A stretch of 64,000 bases of DNA from Ilyonectria destructans (lineage: Eukaryota; Ascomycota; Sordariomycetes; Hypocreales; Nectriaceae), in assembly GCA_020740775.1 (NCBI GenBank), contig JAHEWK010000012.1:1054001-1118000 (forward strand), given 5' to 3'. The position numbers were made by a program, and so were the translations under genes. The notes below the pieces were generated by a model that did no database searches, was not told the origin of the DNA, and was given only the letters and a program-made list of their open reading frames with translations. Shown here in pieces: positions 45,434-56,937 of the stretch (the first letter of the stretch is position 1; each line of letters opens with the position of its first letter).

Positions 45434-46104
45434 AGACACAACAAGATGATGAGAAGAAGTTGGGTTTGGCAAGGGGCTGGTTGGTTGGTGGTTGTGTTGC
45501 TGAGCATCAGTCTGCAAATGTAAATGAGCTCTCGAAACACCAAGGCGGATGGTGGATGGTTACTAACCAGGGGACATGAGAAAAAGGAGAAAAAAGTCGC
45601 TTAGTTATATGCAAGCACACCCACCGAGGCCTAAATATCCAAAAATGATACAAATTCGTCTTCTCTCATGTTCGTTCTGTCTGTGAATCATCTCCAACAC
45701 ATTATCCAGGGGCCACAACGCAACACGACACCTAAACGAAACAATGATGGATATGTACATACAGACTCATCTCTATTATTAACAAAAGGCCATCCGTACT
45801 GCAAAAAGCCAACAAACGAACGAAGGGTATCGCGCAGACACATGCTTCCTTTCCGTCTCTCCGTCTTCCTCTTCTGCCTAATGCTCACTCCTGCTCTTGG
45901 ACGCGACTCACGTACTGAAACCAATCCACCAACTTCTCATCAAGGCCTACCACCCAAGAATTATCATATCCTCAGTACAGACCTCTTAAGACCAAATCAC
46001 CACCTGACTTCTCTCCATCGTGTGCTCCCAAGTCTCCTTTCATATCTGTTGCTGTTGCTGGCAACCCCAAGACAGTATGTCGACCGGTGACTCTCTGGCG
46101 GGCT
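45434..46104. other. Convergent intergenic region, no gene
   Basis: 3' flanks of the dehydratase (+) and the Mvp1 gene (-). A+T content rises, as expected for untranslated regions; no coding signal. Confidence 0.5.
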
Positions 46105-48589
46105 CTAGTCGCCCAGCGGCATGCCCTCGAGCTCATCGAGCAACCGTCGCCAGTTGTCAGCAAGCATCTCTGCGTACTTGACTCGCTCTCCAGCCCAGTC
46201 CTGGTTCCAGCGGCTGACGTGGTACTGCGTCGATTGGAACGAGATCAGTTCGTCGCGGATGCACTCCTTGACAAAGACGGAACGGTTATGTTGCTGGACA
46301 ATGGATTCCTTGTCCTGTTCATTGTGTTAGTAACTCACATCAGACGACGATCTCTTCAAAACTCACCTTGATGATGTTCTCGGCTACCCTTTCAATCTCG
46401 CCAGGCTTCACCAAGCCCTCCGGCTTCGATCTCAAGTTGGCCAGCTTCGTCTCGTTGGTTTGGATCCTCCGTTCGAGGTACGGGATGTTGTCCTTGTCCA
46501 ACCGCTCCCGCCTCTCAAACATCTCTCGCATGCTTACAAGGGCATCGCGCTGTCGCTTCAAATCCTCGAGCACACCCTCGTCCCATCCTCGGCTCTCATC
46601 CTCCATCAAAGCTTGGCACGTCCGCAGGTGCTTGCTCATTGCGACCAGGCCGTCGTTGAGCAGGGGAACCTCGTTGGTATCCGTCGCATACGTGTCGGCC
46701 GAGGCTTCGGTAAGGGACGCTAGAGACAGGGCAATGCGAGCGTGGTCAGCTGCCACACCCTCGGTCCGCTTAACAAGGCGATCCATGATGTTGCAGACGG
46801 TGATATACAGTTCGGCGGAGCGTTGGATGCCGGCTCGGGTTCGAGAAAAGAGGTCTTCGAGAGTGGGCGGTAGCGAATCTTCGAGACCTGGGGGTAGTGC
46901 TCGCTCGGCGAACTCGTCCTGAACAGAAATCGTGGCCTGTTTGCGCCAAACAGCCAGTTCCTGTTCGTCCTGTTAGGGTCAATGACACACCGTTAAAAAG
47001 ATGAAAGCAACATACCGTAGGGACGGTCAGAAACATGATGACCATCTGCTCCTGGCTCAACACGGGGTGTCGCACGAGGGCATTCAGGAACCTAGCCAGA
47101 CCCCGCCTCCGCTTCTCGATGAAAGCGCCGTCGTTGGACAAATGGCTACCATTGACGCCCATGCGCTTGGGCGGGAGCAGCGGTAGGATTCGGAAGGGAT
47201 ATCTCTTGTGGAGGCAGTCCAGCAGCCAGACAAAATCGCTATACCGGCGGATGACCTTGCTGCCGCGACGCAGACTGGCGACTTCATAGTTGTGGTGCTG
47301 GAACATGAACATGCCTTCCTTCTCCGGCATCAGAGTCACGATGACGTTCTCCTCGACGCCGTGACCAGTCCTGCCACCGGGCTGGTGTTGCGGGAGACCC
47401 GGCGGGGGATTGCCGCTGGGCGTGCGATCAGGTCCGCCAAAGGGATTGGGATCGCTGCTCTGCGGCGTCTCACCAAAGCCTCCAGCGGCGGTGTTGTTCC
47501 CATCAAAGTAGCCCCATCCACCGGCCGGGGCGGTGGGGGCGACGGCGGTCTGCTGTCCTCCATTCGCAGCAGGGGCGGGGGGCGACGCGTACTGGGCGAC
47601 TGTAGGTGTCGCGACGGGAGCCGTCACAGGTGGCGGCTCGACGAAGCTGGTGTGGCCATTTGTGTCGTGGTTCCTGGCGCCGTTTGGCTTCGCGTGATCA
47701 TGGTTCTTGTGAACATCAGGCGTGTTCCATGGGTCATCCTCGGGCAGGTCGTCCATGGCGGGTCGGGGCAGCTTGGGGGGCCGGGGAGTCGGCGGTGTGT
47801 CTTTGGGCGGTGTCTGGGGAGGCTTGGACGCAAGCTCATCCACGGGAGGCAGGATAGGCTCGGCGGTGATGCCGGGGAGCTTGGGTTGCGGCAGGTCTAC
47901 CAACGAAATGAGTTATTAGCTGTAGTGTCCCCACCAACGGCAAGCCGGGGGACATGAATCCACCGATGCGGTGCGATATGATAAGGTCGCGGACGCAATG
48001 GTAATAGGGCAAGCGCCATCAGTCGCTAGCAGGTCTTGATATGTCTTGGTGCAAAGGGGGTGGGCTGGGAAGTACTGCACGGGCGTCACTTACTGCGTCG
48101 TCGCTCATCCACGCCGTCGAGGCTGATGATCTCGCCCTCCTGCGCCAGGCCCACCAGGGCCAAGACGACATTGAACTCAGCCCGGCCCAGCGTGACATCA
48201 CTGTCTCCGGGAGCCACCAGGGACATGATGCGGGCCTGAGCATCGGCGCCGATCCGCGCGGTGGCGAAGAGCTTCGCGATGCCGCCGGCCGCGACCCGTC
48301 CGCCGTCGCCGTCTTCGCGCAGGGCAATGTCGAACGTCTCGATGTAGCTGTCGGGCACGTCAGACACGGAGAGCAGGTTGCGGACCAGGTCGGCGCGGCT
48401 CTGCTTCTTGCGCGGCGTCGGCATGTCCCACGGCGAGCCGCCGCCGTGGCTGCCATCGTCGTCGGCGAAGAGGCTGTTGGACGAGGTTTTGGACTCGGCC
48501 TCGTCGAAGAGGCCGCCGGTGGACTTGGGCCGGGCGGGCGACGCCACCATCGCGGGCTCGTCGGGGGGGGACGTTCCAAAGAGGGACAT
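46105..48589 (-). CDS. MVP1: Sorting nexin Mvp1 (PX-BAR, SNX8-like)
   Basis: Four exons: 48589..48094, 47896..47016, 46969..46367, 46314..46105; 729 residues. The start MSLFGTSPPDEP is chosen because the family begins this way; an upstream in-frame Met at 48640 exists. Order of parts: DNPW-like SPWDMPTPRKKQSRADLVRNLL; an EH-like helical module (DVPDSYIETFDIALRED ... GDSDVTLGRAEFNVVLALVGLAQEG); a Pro-rich linker; the PX domain (ENVIVTLMPEKEGMFMFQHHNYEV ... VIRRYSDFVWLLDCLHKRYP ... LLPPKR) with the phosphoinositide-binding RRYSDF; then a long BAR-type helical C-terminus (DEQELAVWRKQATISVQDEF to RRLLDELEGMPLGD). Mvp1 acts at endosomes in PI3P-dependent, retromer-linked vacuolar sorting and recycling. 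The linker is longer and richer in Pro than in yeast. Confidence 0.93.
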
Positions 48590-49297
48590 TGTGGGAGGGA
48601 TGGCTTCGAGGAAGCGCTCGTCGTCGATGTCGCGCAGCAAGTCGGATCGTCGAGGGCTTCGTCGGCGTCCCGGTCAAGGGCGGATGATGCCTGTCGTAAG
48701 AGGGATTCGTAATCGCTATCGAGGGCGCGATGCAGTGGTGGACGAGAGCGCAAGGCCACGCGCCAGGGCACTGAGCAAGGAGGGCTACCGCGGCGGCCTG
48801 GGGATGCAGAATGGGCGGCAGAGTCAACAGGAAATGCAGCGGCTAATCAAACAGAGATGCACGCAATTGGGAGGAGGGCGGCAACAGGGAAGAGGATGGG
48901 GAGGTTGGTGAAGTCATTCCAGGGTGGAGAAGCCAGGGCGTTGGCGTAGTTCGGCGCTGTAACACACCCAGACACCTAGCTCGTGTGGAGCACTACAGCG
49001 TACCTAGGTACATGTACCCGGTACTCCCGTACATGCGCCCGATCTTATCGCTCCCGTTCTGCGACGGCGCCACAGTTGGCGTCGCCAGGTACAGGTACGC
49101 AAACGGGGCCTCAATGGTGTGGCTGGGTGCGCTTTCATGCTTTAATTCCTCAACCACCGTTGCATGTGGACAACCCATTGCCTCTAGTTTGTGTATCCAA
49201 GTGTGATTGTACATTGGTGTTGTCACATTCGAGTACTTTCTCAAGTACGGTATCATACAGTGTCCCAGCGGCCCAGCTGCTCTTCGCTTCTCGACAT
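48590..49297. other. Mvp1 promoter region with GTAC island
   Basis: Lies between the Mvp1 start and the uL15m stop, both on the minus strand. It should contain the Mvp1 promoter; the right part is the GTAC island listed separately. No coding sequence recognised. Confidence 0.5.
48998..49255. repeat. GTAC/TACC-rich island
   Basis: Carries CGTACCTAGGTACATGTACCCGG, then further GTACs in AGGTACAGGTACGC and CTCAAGTACGG. The first 25 bp are especially dense, with a nearly palindromic TACCTAGGTA core. It lies 0.4-0.7 kb upstream of the Mvp1 start. Confidence 0.65.
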
Positions 49298-50248
49298 CTA
49301 AAACAGCGTCTCCTCGGCCTGCTTGTTCTCCTTCTTGACCGCGCTCTTGATCTTGTGCACGCCCGGCACTCTAAAGTACAGACTGGGCGACTCGCCAGGC
49401 GCCAGCTGGTAGCTCAGGTACCCCCGGTGCGCCGGGTCACGGTAGTACTCGATGTCCTCACGGCTGGTGGGGTCGGGCAACCGGTACCGGAAGAGGTTCT
49501 TCCTCGCCTCCGCCAGCACGCCCTCGACGTGCTCCTTGCCCTGGGGCAGCGGCTTGTCTGTGTTAACCGACTCGCCTGTCAGGAGGCGCTTGATGGACAG
49601 CCGGGTGTAGTATCTGGTCAGCACCTTGCCGCCCTGGCCCTCGATGGCGGTGATGGCCTGGGCCGAGACGCGCGAGACCATTACGTCGATGGGCTGCTTG
49701 AGGGTTTCTGCGCCGCGGGACAGCACCTTGACGCCGTCCTTGACGGTTCCCACGAGGCCGCTCTCGATCAATTCCTTGGGGGTGATTTGCTTCGTCGAGT
49801 CGAGTCGTCCCTGGTCGATCCAGGCCTGGATCTGGTCGAGGTTCACCTCCGACATCTTGGCCGCCCGGCTGCGTCACAGTTAGCGAATTGGCACTTTTTC
49901 TCGACCTCATCCCAATGCTACTCGCGCTTACTAGTTGTTGAAACCCTTCCGACCGAGCTTGACAATCAAAGGAGTCTGACCGCCCTGGAACCACGGCTTG
50001 ACCTTGCCGTGCTGCTTCTGACCCTTGTGACCGCGTCCTGACGTCTTTCCGTGGCCAGAGGAGGGGCCACGGCCGACTCGCTTCTTCTTGTGCATGGCGC
50101 CCGGGTTGTCTGCGAGGCTGCTGAGGATGGAGGCGTGGCGGTTCTGGAGCGAGAGGCCGGCCATGTAGGCCGTCAGCGAGGTGACGGGCCCATTGGCGGT
50201 TGCCCTGCAGCACAGCGACGTGCTGAGAGGGGAGATTCGGGGAGGCAT
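49298..50248 (-). CDS. MRPL10: Mitochondrial large-subunit ribosomal protein uL15m
   Basis: Two exons, 50248..49932 and 49868..49298 (63-nt intron), 295 residues. The N-terminus ([20 protein letters not shown] ...) is basic and hydroxylated, as expected of a mitochondrial presequence. The L15 signature follows: [33 protein letters not shown], then [19 protein letters not shown]. After the splice, [35 protein letters not shown] continues the L15 fold, ending in a fungal-specific C-terminal extension ([15 protein letters not shown] ...). The bacterial homologue is a late-assembly protein of the 50S subunit. The symbol follows the yeast name for uL15m. Confidence 0.93.
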
Positions 50249-50881
50249 TGTCGCGAGAGAGGGGCCGTGGCCGTGTCGAGTCGATATGAGGCTCTCGCTG
50301 GTCTCGCTGTCCGACGTCCAATTTTTTGGGAAGCTTTGGCATGGTACGTACTGTAGAAATGTGGATGCCTTAGGCCACAAGTTCGACTGGACCATCATGT
50401 GGGGGACCTCTGGTGTGATCCTCCATGCTGGACGTGTGAGGGATTCTGTTTTGAAGATAGAGATTACTTCCGTCATCTAATCTGTAATAAAAGGCTCTAC
50501 ATCATTGAGCTTGAGGGCCCTCTTCATACTTCAATTGGTCATGGGGCCACTCTCACCATTGTTCGCTGGAGCCGCAAACGACGAGACGGAGGGGTCTAAG
50601 TTAGTTCGCAAACTCCGGGGTCTAGACTGGAAATGGGTCGTGTGCTGATGGTGGCACTTTCACCACCAAATCTCTCCCGCTTGTTTTGTTGATTCTTAAA
50701 ATAAATCAGATTGAACATCTTGTATATGAAAACCGCAGGTTATTGACCAAGTACGTATATGTTCGTCGACCCCCTATAGCACGCCAAAGACATACCGTCC
50801 CATTCCCAAACTCCAAGACACCAGTACTCGAAACACCACTCACCACTCACCACTCACCACTCACCACTCACCACTCACCCC
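50249..50881. other. Intergenic, uL15m promoter side; no gene
   Basis: Upstream of the uL15m gene and downstream of the metallophosphoesterase gene. No coding sequence seen. Its right end carries the CACTCAC tandem repeat. Confidence 0.5.
50835..50880. repeat. Heptamer tandem repeat (CACTCAC) abutting a stop codon
   Basis: About six head-to-tail copies of ACCACTC/CACTCAC end immediately before the stop codon of the metallophosphoesterase gene, so they lie in its 3' untranslated region. Copy number is likely to vary between strains. Confidence 0.85.
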
Positions 50882-51748
50882 TCACAACTCAACCACCCTC
50901 TCCGCATCAAACCCCCGCGTATCCTCCAGCGTCGGGCCCTTGAACCCAAGCACGTAGCCGCGCTGGTTGGCGACGACGCGGATGCCGCCGCGCTGGAACT
51001 GCGTCGTAAAGTGCGTGTGGCCAAACATCCACCAGGCCACGCGCGCAAAGGCCGGGTGCTGCAGCACGTCGGTCGAAAAGGCCGCCTTCCACGGGTTGTG
51101 CTCGTGCTCCGGCCGCGACGCGCCCTTGATACACGGCGCGTGGTGCGTTACCACTAGGATCTGCCGCTCCTCGGTGCACGGCGGCAGTGTGTCCAGCTCT
51201 GTGAGCGTCGCCTTGAGCCACGAGACGTCCCGGGCGTGGCAGTCGTTGTGGTTGGATACCTTCCAGCCCTTGATCATCTTGTAGTCGGACACGCGGAGAG
51301 TGACGTCGGCCTCGGCCTCTGGCGGGATGTCAGACCAGAGCGTACAACCCAGGATGGTCAACCGGGAGCTCTCGTCGTCCCAGCGGTCGCGGTCCAGCAA
51401 CACCAGCTTGCCGGCGAGCACCTCCTCCTTCTCCATCTGGCGGGCCTTCTCGATACCCGCCCTGTAGCTCATCTCGTAGAACTCGTGGTTGCCCAGCACG
51501 AGAAACACCTTGTCGAAGCGCGCCGTCTGCCGGGCCAGGAAGCGCAGGAAGGCGTCGTAGTCGACCATGCGGCCAATGTCGCCGCCCAGCACGAGCAGGG
51601 GGGCCTTGACCTCGAAGTCAAAAGTGTCGTATTGCCGGTTCAGCTCCAGATGGAGATCGGACATGATCTGCACCTGGCGTCCACATGCCGTGCCGTTGGG
51701 CGTGGGAGGGCCCATCAACATTTCCGAAAACCGATATAGAATCTCCAT
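50882..51748 (-). CDS. Calcineurin-like metallophosphoesterase
   Basis: Intronless, 288 residues from MEILYRFSEML (51748); upstream in-frame codons lack conservation, so this Met is preferred. The dinuclear-metal motifs appear in order: SDLHLE (DxH), GGDIGRM (GDxxx), VLGNHEFYE (GNHE), VVTHHAP (H), and FGHTHFT (GHxH). There is no signal peptide or membrane segment, so it is probably cytosolic. This subgroup of short fungal Ser/Thr-phosphatase-like proteins has no well-established substrate; phosphodiester or phosphomonoester hydrolysis follows from the motifs only. Confidence 0.9.
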   Translation of the reverse strand: MEILYRFSEMLMGPPTPNGTACGRQVQIMSDLHLELNRQYDTFDFEVKAPLLVLGGDIGRMVDYDAFLRFLARQTARFDKVFLVLGNHEFYEMSYRAGIEKARQMEKEEVLAGKLVLLDRDRWDDESSRLTILGCTLWSDIPPEAEADVTLRVSDYKMIKGWKVSNHNDCHARDVSWLKATLTELDTLPPCTEERQILVVTHHAPCIKGASRPEHEHNPWKAAFSTDVLQHPAFARVAWWMFGHTHFTTQFQRGGIRVVANQRGYVLGFKGPTLEDTRGFDAERVVEL

Positions 51749-52555
51749 TGTAAGCAGGGATCGGCGAGATGCTCTGGGATATAAAGGAGGACTGAAAATG
51801 CTTCGAATAGAATGAATAAAGCATCTTGAGAAGAAGTCAGCCCGACTTATAATACCAGTTGGAATGTCTGACCTCAGAGATGGCTGAGCTAGTAGCACGG
51901 CCTCCACCCAAGCCACAGGCGCTCTGCCTCAATCCGGTCAGCCCTAGGACTATAGTCATGGCCTAGAAGGTCCTAAAGAATCGGCCCAGTGGCGTAGGTC
52001 GAATGACAAAAACTTAAATGACGAAATAGAATAGTTAAACCAATAATGATTAGTTTCGCTGTTTTCAGGCCGTTATCCAGGACAGAAACAGCGCTCCATC
52101 ATACATCATGAACACCCAAGTACTAGGCCCACTTCCTGAGTACCAAATGCAGTCCGAAATCTATCACAACATTATTCAAAACAGACACCCAGTCTCCGTC
52201 TGGACCAAGACCCCAATGCACGTGCCATGTCCCGCAAAGGTCCTTGAGTATCCTGGTCGAGCCGAGGACCAAGAAAAAAAAAACATCTCTGGGACTGCCT
52301 CTGAAAACAAAACGCCTCCCCTCTTTCCTGCCATCCCTGCTGTGTACAATGAATCCGCATGCTATGTGATCAAGTCGGTCATGCCGCCCGACGTCCATGC
52401 ACTCTTGGGAGTGCTCAGTGCGGTGGTGTTGTTTGTACATCTTGATATGAGTCCATCACGGACTATCTCGAATCGGCGTCTCTTCATCTCGAAGCACCTG
52501 CTCGAGAAGGCTGGCCGTTCTTTATTTGTTGCTTCGGTTCAAAATCGAGTCGTTC
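51749..52555. other. Intergenic, no gene
   Basis: Contains the phosphoesterase promoter (left) and the 3' flank of the mannosyltransferase gene (right). A plus-strand frame at 52108-52731 runs into the antisense of the mannosyltransferase and has no motif; I do not call it. Confidence 0.5.
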
Positions 52556-54303
52556 TTATGGGTGCGCCCAGCCGCCTGCAACATCCACCCATTCGGCAAG
52601 GCAGGATCCTTCCTTGCCTTCCACGTCGACGACGTCAGTGTCGCACCTACACCGGCAGCCAACACCCCCTTCTTGCGGGGCGTCCCAGTGTTCCCAGTAG
52701 TCGTCCTCCTCGAAGCGTGTACGATCATTGAGCGTCGTCTGTTCTAGATAAGACTCGCGGGGAAGCTGAAGGCCTGGGGCATTTGAGGGGCAGTGCTGGA
52801 TGGTTGTATGTCGGTATCCAAAGTCTCGGAAGTAGTGGATATCCCTGGGGCCTAGGAGAGCGCCGGCAGCGAGGGAGTGAATGGGAGCATCGCCCCACTG
52901 GAAATGGTTAGCATCGTTTTTGCCAAGAAATTCATGCCAAGAGATAAGGGGCACACAACATACCCGTTCCATCCAGAAGCCACCGCTGCGGTCCATCATT
53001 TGAAAGAAATCCTGGTACTCCTTGCTGCGGAACCAGCTGAGCTTCGCAATCTCAAAGTTGGACCAGAAATGGCACATGTTGTACTTTTCGCCTTCCATGG
53101 ATTCGCCATCGATGATGGGTTTGGTGTTTTTCTTCGGGCTAGTTCGCGGAATATCGCCACCTGGGGTCTTGGAGTCTTTCGGTGACTCTTCATCCTGTTC
53201 CTCCGGAGGTTCGACAAACATTTCCCAAAGACCTTGAGAGGTTAGGTTGTTGAGGCGCTTGTAAGCGGAGGCATATCGGAATATGTTGGGGACGGTTTCG
53301 CGAAGTTCTTTGACGGCGATGGTAAATCCGTAGGTTTTGTTGGTTTCGATCATCTTCAAGAAGGGATCACTATGAGATGTTAGCACCCACGCCTTAGAGA
53401 ACCTTCGTGTGAGAGTAACATACTATGTGATGTCACAGAAATAACTGATTTCGGGCTCGACTCGCCAGTACCACTCGTACTTGAGCAGAAGGGGATGGTT
53501 GAAGAAGAAGCTAGACGCGGTTAGGTTGGTTTCAACATGGGCATCTTGGGAAGCCTACCCAGAGTAGAAGCGGCACATCTTGTGATAGCTCTCCAGCCCG
53601 CCGTACATGACGGCAGCATCGCCCTGCTTCGCAATGCCTTCCTGTGCAACCGCGGGGTCGATCCAGTCGGGGAATCCCCACATGTCGGGTCCGACCTTGC
53701 CAAACTCAACCTCCCCAGATGTGTGATTTCGAATTGTTTCCTTGAAGTTGTCGTCGAAGTCGCCGTCGTTGAGGAAGACGTAGGGGTAGTGGTACCATCG
53801 GTTGAAGTGGCGTTCGACAGACTTGATCGACTGGATAACACCGTCAATCTCCTTGTTTCTGGCAAGGATAACGAAGGCAGCATTGGCACGGGGCTTCGAC
53901 GTGTCGGGTTCGGCACAGCCTTCGACGAAGACCTTGTCGTACTTTTCGCTGATTTTTCTGTATTCGCACAACTGTCAGTGAACTGGACTTGGATGAAGGA
54001 GTGCGACGCAGAAGCATTGGAAGCGACATACCGCATAGCTGGGGCAGCTCCCCCGGGTATTAAGAACCTTGCTGGAGAGCTCGGGTGGCTAACGAAGAGA
54101 ATGAATATCAAGATGAGCACCAGCATGGGGAAGAAGATGACAATCCCCAACGGCACCGAAATGGTCGAATTCCCCCGTAACCGCAAGGGTCTTCGAAAGA
54201 ATGCCATGCGAGAGTCGCTCTTCTTCCCCCTCTTCTCGTCGACAGGAAGCGGAAGGGGCGGATCATTGGAGACCCCCTTGGTGGCCCGCCGGATCAAATC
54301 CAT
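52556..54303 (-). CDS. GT15 alpha-1,2-mannosyltransferase (Kre2/Ktr family)
   Basis: Five exons: 54303..54032, 53957..53559, 53510..53424, 53369..52964, 52897..52556; 501 residues. Type II membrane protein: a short basic N-tail, then a signal anchor ([25 protein letters not shown]), placing it in the Golgi lumen. The GT15 catalytic domain has [67 protein letters not shown] (with the conserved YEWYWRVEP), [29 protein letters not shown] and [12 protein letters not shown]. Family enzymes extend O- and N-linked mannan using GDP-mannose and Mn2+. Relative to yeast Kre2 it has an extra charged, Pro-rich insert of about 35 residues ([17 protein letters not shown] ...) and a Cys-containing C-tail (GVGCRCRCD ...), closest in type to Ktr4-like proteins. 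Confidence 0.93.
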
Positions 54304-55789
54304 GGCGAGAATGGACCTGCCTCAGCGGCAGGTGTTGTGATTGAGAGCGAAGGAGGCCGGAGGGACATAGAATGCGCCGCTAGGAGGCGCCAGCGTCGGG
54401 GCGGCGGCGGCGGCTGAGAGATGGGCGAGGGCGGTAGGGAGCGAGAGAGACAGACCGGGGCGGATGCAGCGAGGAGGAATAAGTCGAAGCTCGATCGGGG
54501 CGAAGGAGGCGGAAGGAGGCGACAGGAAGCAACAGCGAGGGAATGACGGATATATCGGACGAAGCGAAAGTCGGCGTCGAATGCGCAAAGCAGCAGGTTC
54601 CGGCACTTCCAGGAGTCGTACGGGCAAGGAGTGGGAGATATGGAGTTGGAATTAATAAAGAGCGGCAGGGACCACGTTCCCGAAACCACGTTCCCCAAAC
54701 AAGAATTCCCACCCACTGACGCGTCCACCGAGAAAGCGGCGGCAGTGGGTCCTGGATTGAATCGTCAACGGAGGCGGCAGAGCGAATGGCGGCCACAGGG
54801 GGTGAAGATGCGATCGCGGGTGGACGCAGAGGGCGATCTTTCTACGAGGCCTCAGAAGGCTGAAGGTTGAGATACGAGAGACTCAGCGAAGTGATGTCAG
54901 CCCGGTTGAGATGCGTGCGCCTGTTGAGATGCGGTGGATTTTGAAGCCGCCGTAGCGACAGGCGACAGGAGGCTTTGGCAAGGAGGTGCCCAGGCCATTC
55001 AGAGGGTCCCTGCAAGTGAACAGGGGGCTCAGGGGCCAATTACGGCGCTGTGGGCATAAACACTGGGTCCAGTCAGGGGGGCACTGGTTGAGCTTAGTGG
55101 TCCCGGAAGGGCGGATAATCTGATATCCCAGATCCGGCACCCCCCTCTCGTGGAAATTTTGGGACAGGAAGCCTGTTAAGATTTGGGAAACAGCCACGCC
55201 AAGCAAGCAGCTTCCAAGTTTTTTTTTCCCTTTACGCGCATGGGTACAGCAGCTTTTGGCCGTGGCGGCCCCACCGGTCCATGCAGCCACCCACTTCCCC
55301 CGGAGGCCGAGTGGCTCTGTGCGCACTGTGGCTATCTACAGTGGAGGGGGGTTGAGGGGCATGTGCTGTGGCTTGTGGATGGCATTGTGCATCCTAATTA
55401 GTGCAGAATGTGCACAATGGACGTCGCACCGTTTGTTCTGCTGTTCTGCTGTTCTGCTGTCATCTGAGCTCTTCATCGAATCGGGCGGTGGCACTTGTAC
55501 TGCACCATCCTTGGTCCTCTCACATGCACGGCCGCGGAGCTAACGTGGCAAACCAAACTCACGGGAAGGAATTGAGCCTCATTCATGTCAGCAGAAGCTG
55601 CACTCACATCATTCGCCTGCTGATAAGCCCGGGCGAGCCACACCGACCCGAAACCGCAGACGACGCAGCACTCCGCCTATCTCGCCGAGAGAGATTGAGT
55701 GGACGTGCAGCACGCACTTCGGAGTGGGCGCCAATTTTGAATCCCTGAACGCGTCAGCTAATTTGGACGAACCCTCGCCGCCGAGAAAA
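54304..55789. other. Divergent promoter region, no gene
   Basis: Between the mannosyltransferase (-) and DUF4604 (+) genes; holds both promoters. Minus-strand frames near 54294-54796 are low-complexity leader sequence. No recognisable gene or RNA. Confidence 0.5.
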
Positions 55790-56290
55790 ATGGCTCCCAA
55801 GATCACCTCCAAGAACCTGTCCTACGACACGTCCGCGCCGCCGTTCCTGGCCGCGCTCCGGGCTCAAGCCACTGGCGGTCCGGGCCCCGACCCCCTCCTC
55901 GCCGCACAGCGGAGATCGGCCAAGAAGCGGTCCAGCAGCGAGGACGCCGAGGATGTGCCTCTGGTGGTCGACGAGGACGGCAACGTCGTGAGCCACCTCG
56001 AAGTGGACAAGGACGGCGTCGTCGTCAAGGACTTGCAGGATCACGGCCTTGATGGATCAGCAGCTGCATCTGAAAAGGAGACGACCAAGGAGTCGGAGAG
56101 TAAAGTCTCCATTGGTGGACGGAAGCGCAAAGTTGGAAAGATCATTGGCGACTCTGCGGACGAACCCGCCGAGAAAGACGCTGCGGGCAAGGGAGGAAAG
56201 CATGGCGATGCCAAAGAAGGAACCAAGGACCGCAAACCCAAGAAGAAGCCCAAGAAAATCAAGCTGAGCTTCGACGAGGATGAAGGCTGA
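55790..56290 (+). CDS. DUF4604-type small nuclear-like protein
   Basis: Intronless, 166 residues from ATG 55790 (MAPKITSKNLSYDTSAPPFLAALRAQ), the conserved N-terminal signature of DUF4604 proteins. The frame is open upstream, but the leader residues are not family-like. The remainder is highly charged and predicted disordered, with Glu/Asp-Lys patches and strongly basic clusters (GGRKRKVGK, RKPKKKPKKIK), likely nuclear or nucleolar signals, ending in KLSFDEDEG. The function of the family is unknown; the composition is compatible with an RNA- or chromatin-associated factor. Confidence 0.85.
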   Translation: MAPKITSKNLSYDTSAPPFLAALRAQATGGPGPDPLLAAQRRSAKKRSSSEDAEDVPLVVDEDGNVVSHLEVDKDGVVVKDLQDHGLDGSAAASEKETTKESESKVSIGGRKRKVGKIIGDSADEPAEKDAAGKGGKHGDAKEGTKDRKPKKKPKKIKLSFDEDEG

Positions 56291-56937
56291 ATGTGAGGGA
56301 CCAAGAGGCACAGTGTTTGCTATCGGCGGTCAAGTTGGGGCTGTCCAGCCAGTCCTTGGATGTTATCACAACCACATTGGCCGCCTGCCCGATTCGGTGT
56401 CTGAAAGTCCGGGGTCTCACGCCACTTCCTACTCGCCCAAGGAACCCGTCCGGGCTTGTATGAGCTGACGCCTAAGCAATAGCCTAGGTTTGGTCCGTAA
56501 ATTCCCGGCTCCGAGCTATGCCAGGAGACTGTCCCGGTAACGAGCCTCACTCTATGAACTGTGAGAGAAGGGTTGGTTGAATCTATAGCTTAGAAAGCCA
56601 AGCTAGTAGACCCGGATGGAGCCGCATGAATCGGCTTTAGATCAATCACAACCCCAAAGTACATTGCGTCACAGTTACGCAAGCTGATGAACTCTACAAT
56701 TTGGGGGAGCTTAAGCACTCACAATATCCGACGGAATTTCTTTCCCATCAAGGCGGTCCAGGGAACACTCGAATGGCACTCAAAACAGTGGTCAAAACGA
56801 CTTCTGCAAGCTAGTAAATTGACACAGGGAAAAGGCACCCTAATCTACACAAATCCGCTGCTCTCCCCGGGGCACTATCCCGCCTTCGTCTAGTGTTCCT
56901 TCAATACAACCACAGTCCATAATGCAGACGTGTGCAT
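56291..56937. other. Convergent intergenic region, no gene
   Basis: 3' flanks of the DUF4604 (+) and cytochrome oxidase (-) genes. Nothing coding seen. Confidence 0.5.

Noticed and set aside
43829..45517. 562-codon minus-strand frame opposite the dehydratase
   Set aside because: Antisense shadow created by strong third-position GC; composition is His/Arg/Ala-rich without motifs.
52108..52731. 207-codon plus-strand frame
   Set aside because: Its second half is antisense to the mannosyltransferase C-terminus and the first half has no recognisable motif.
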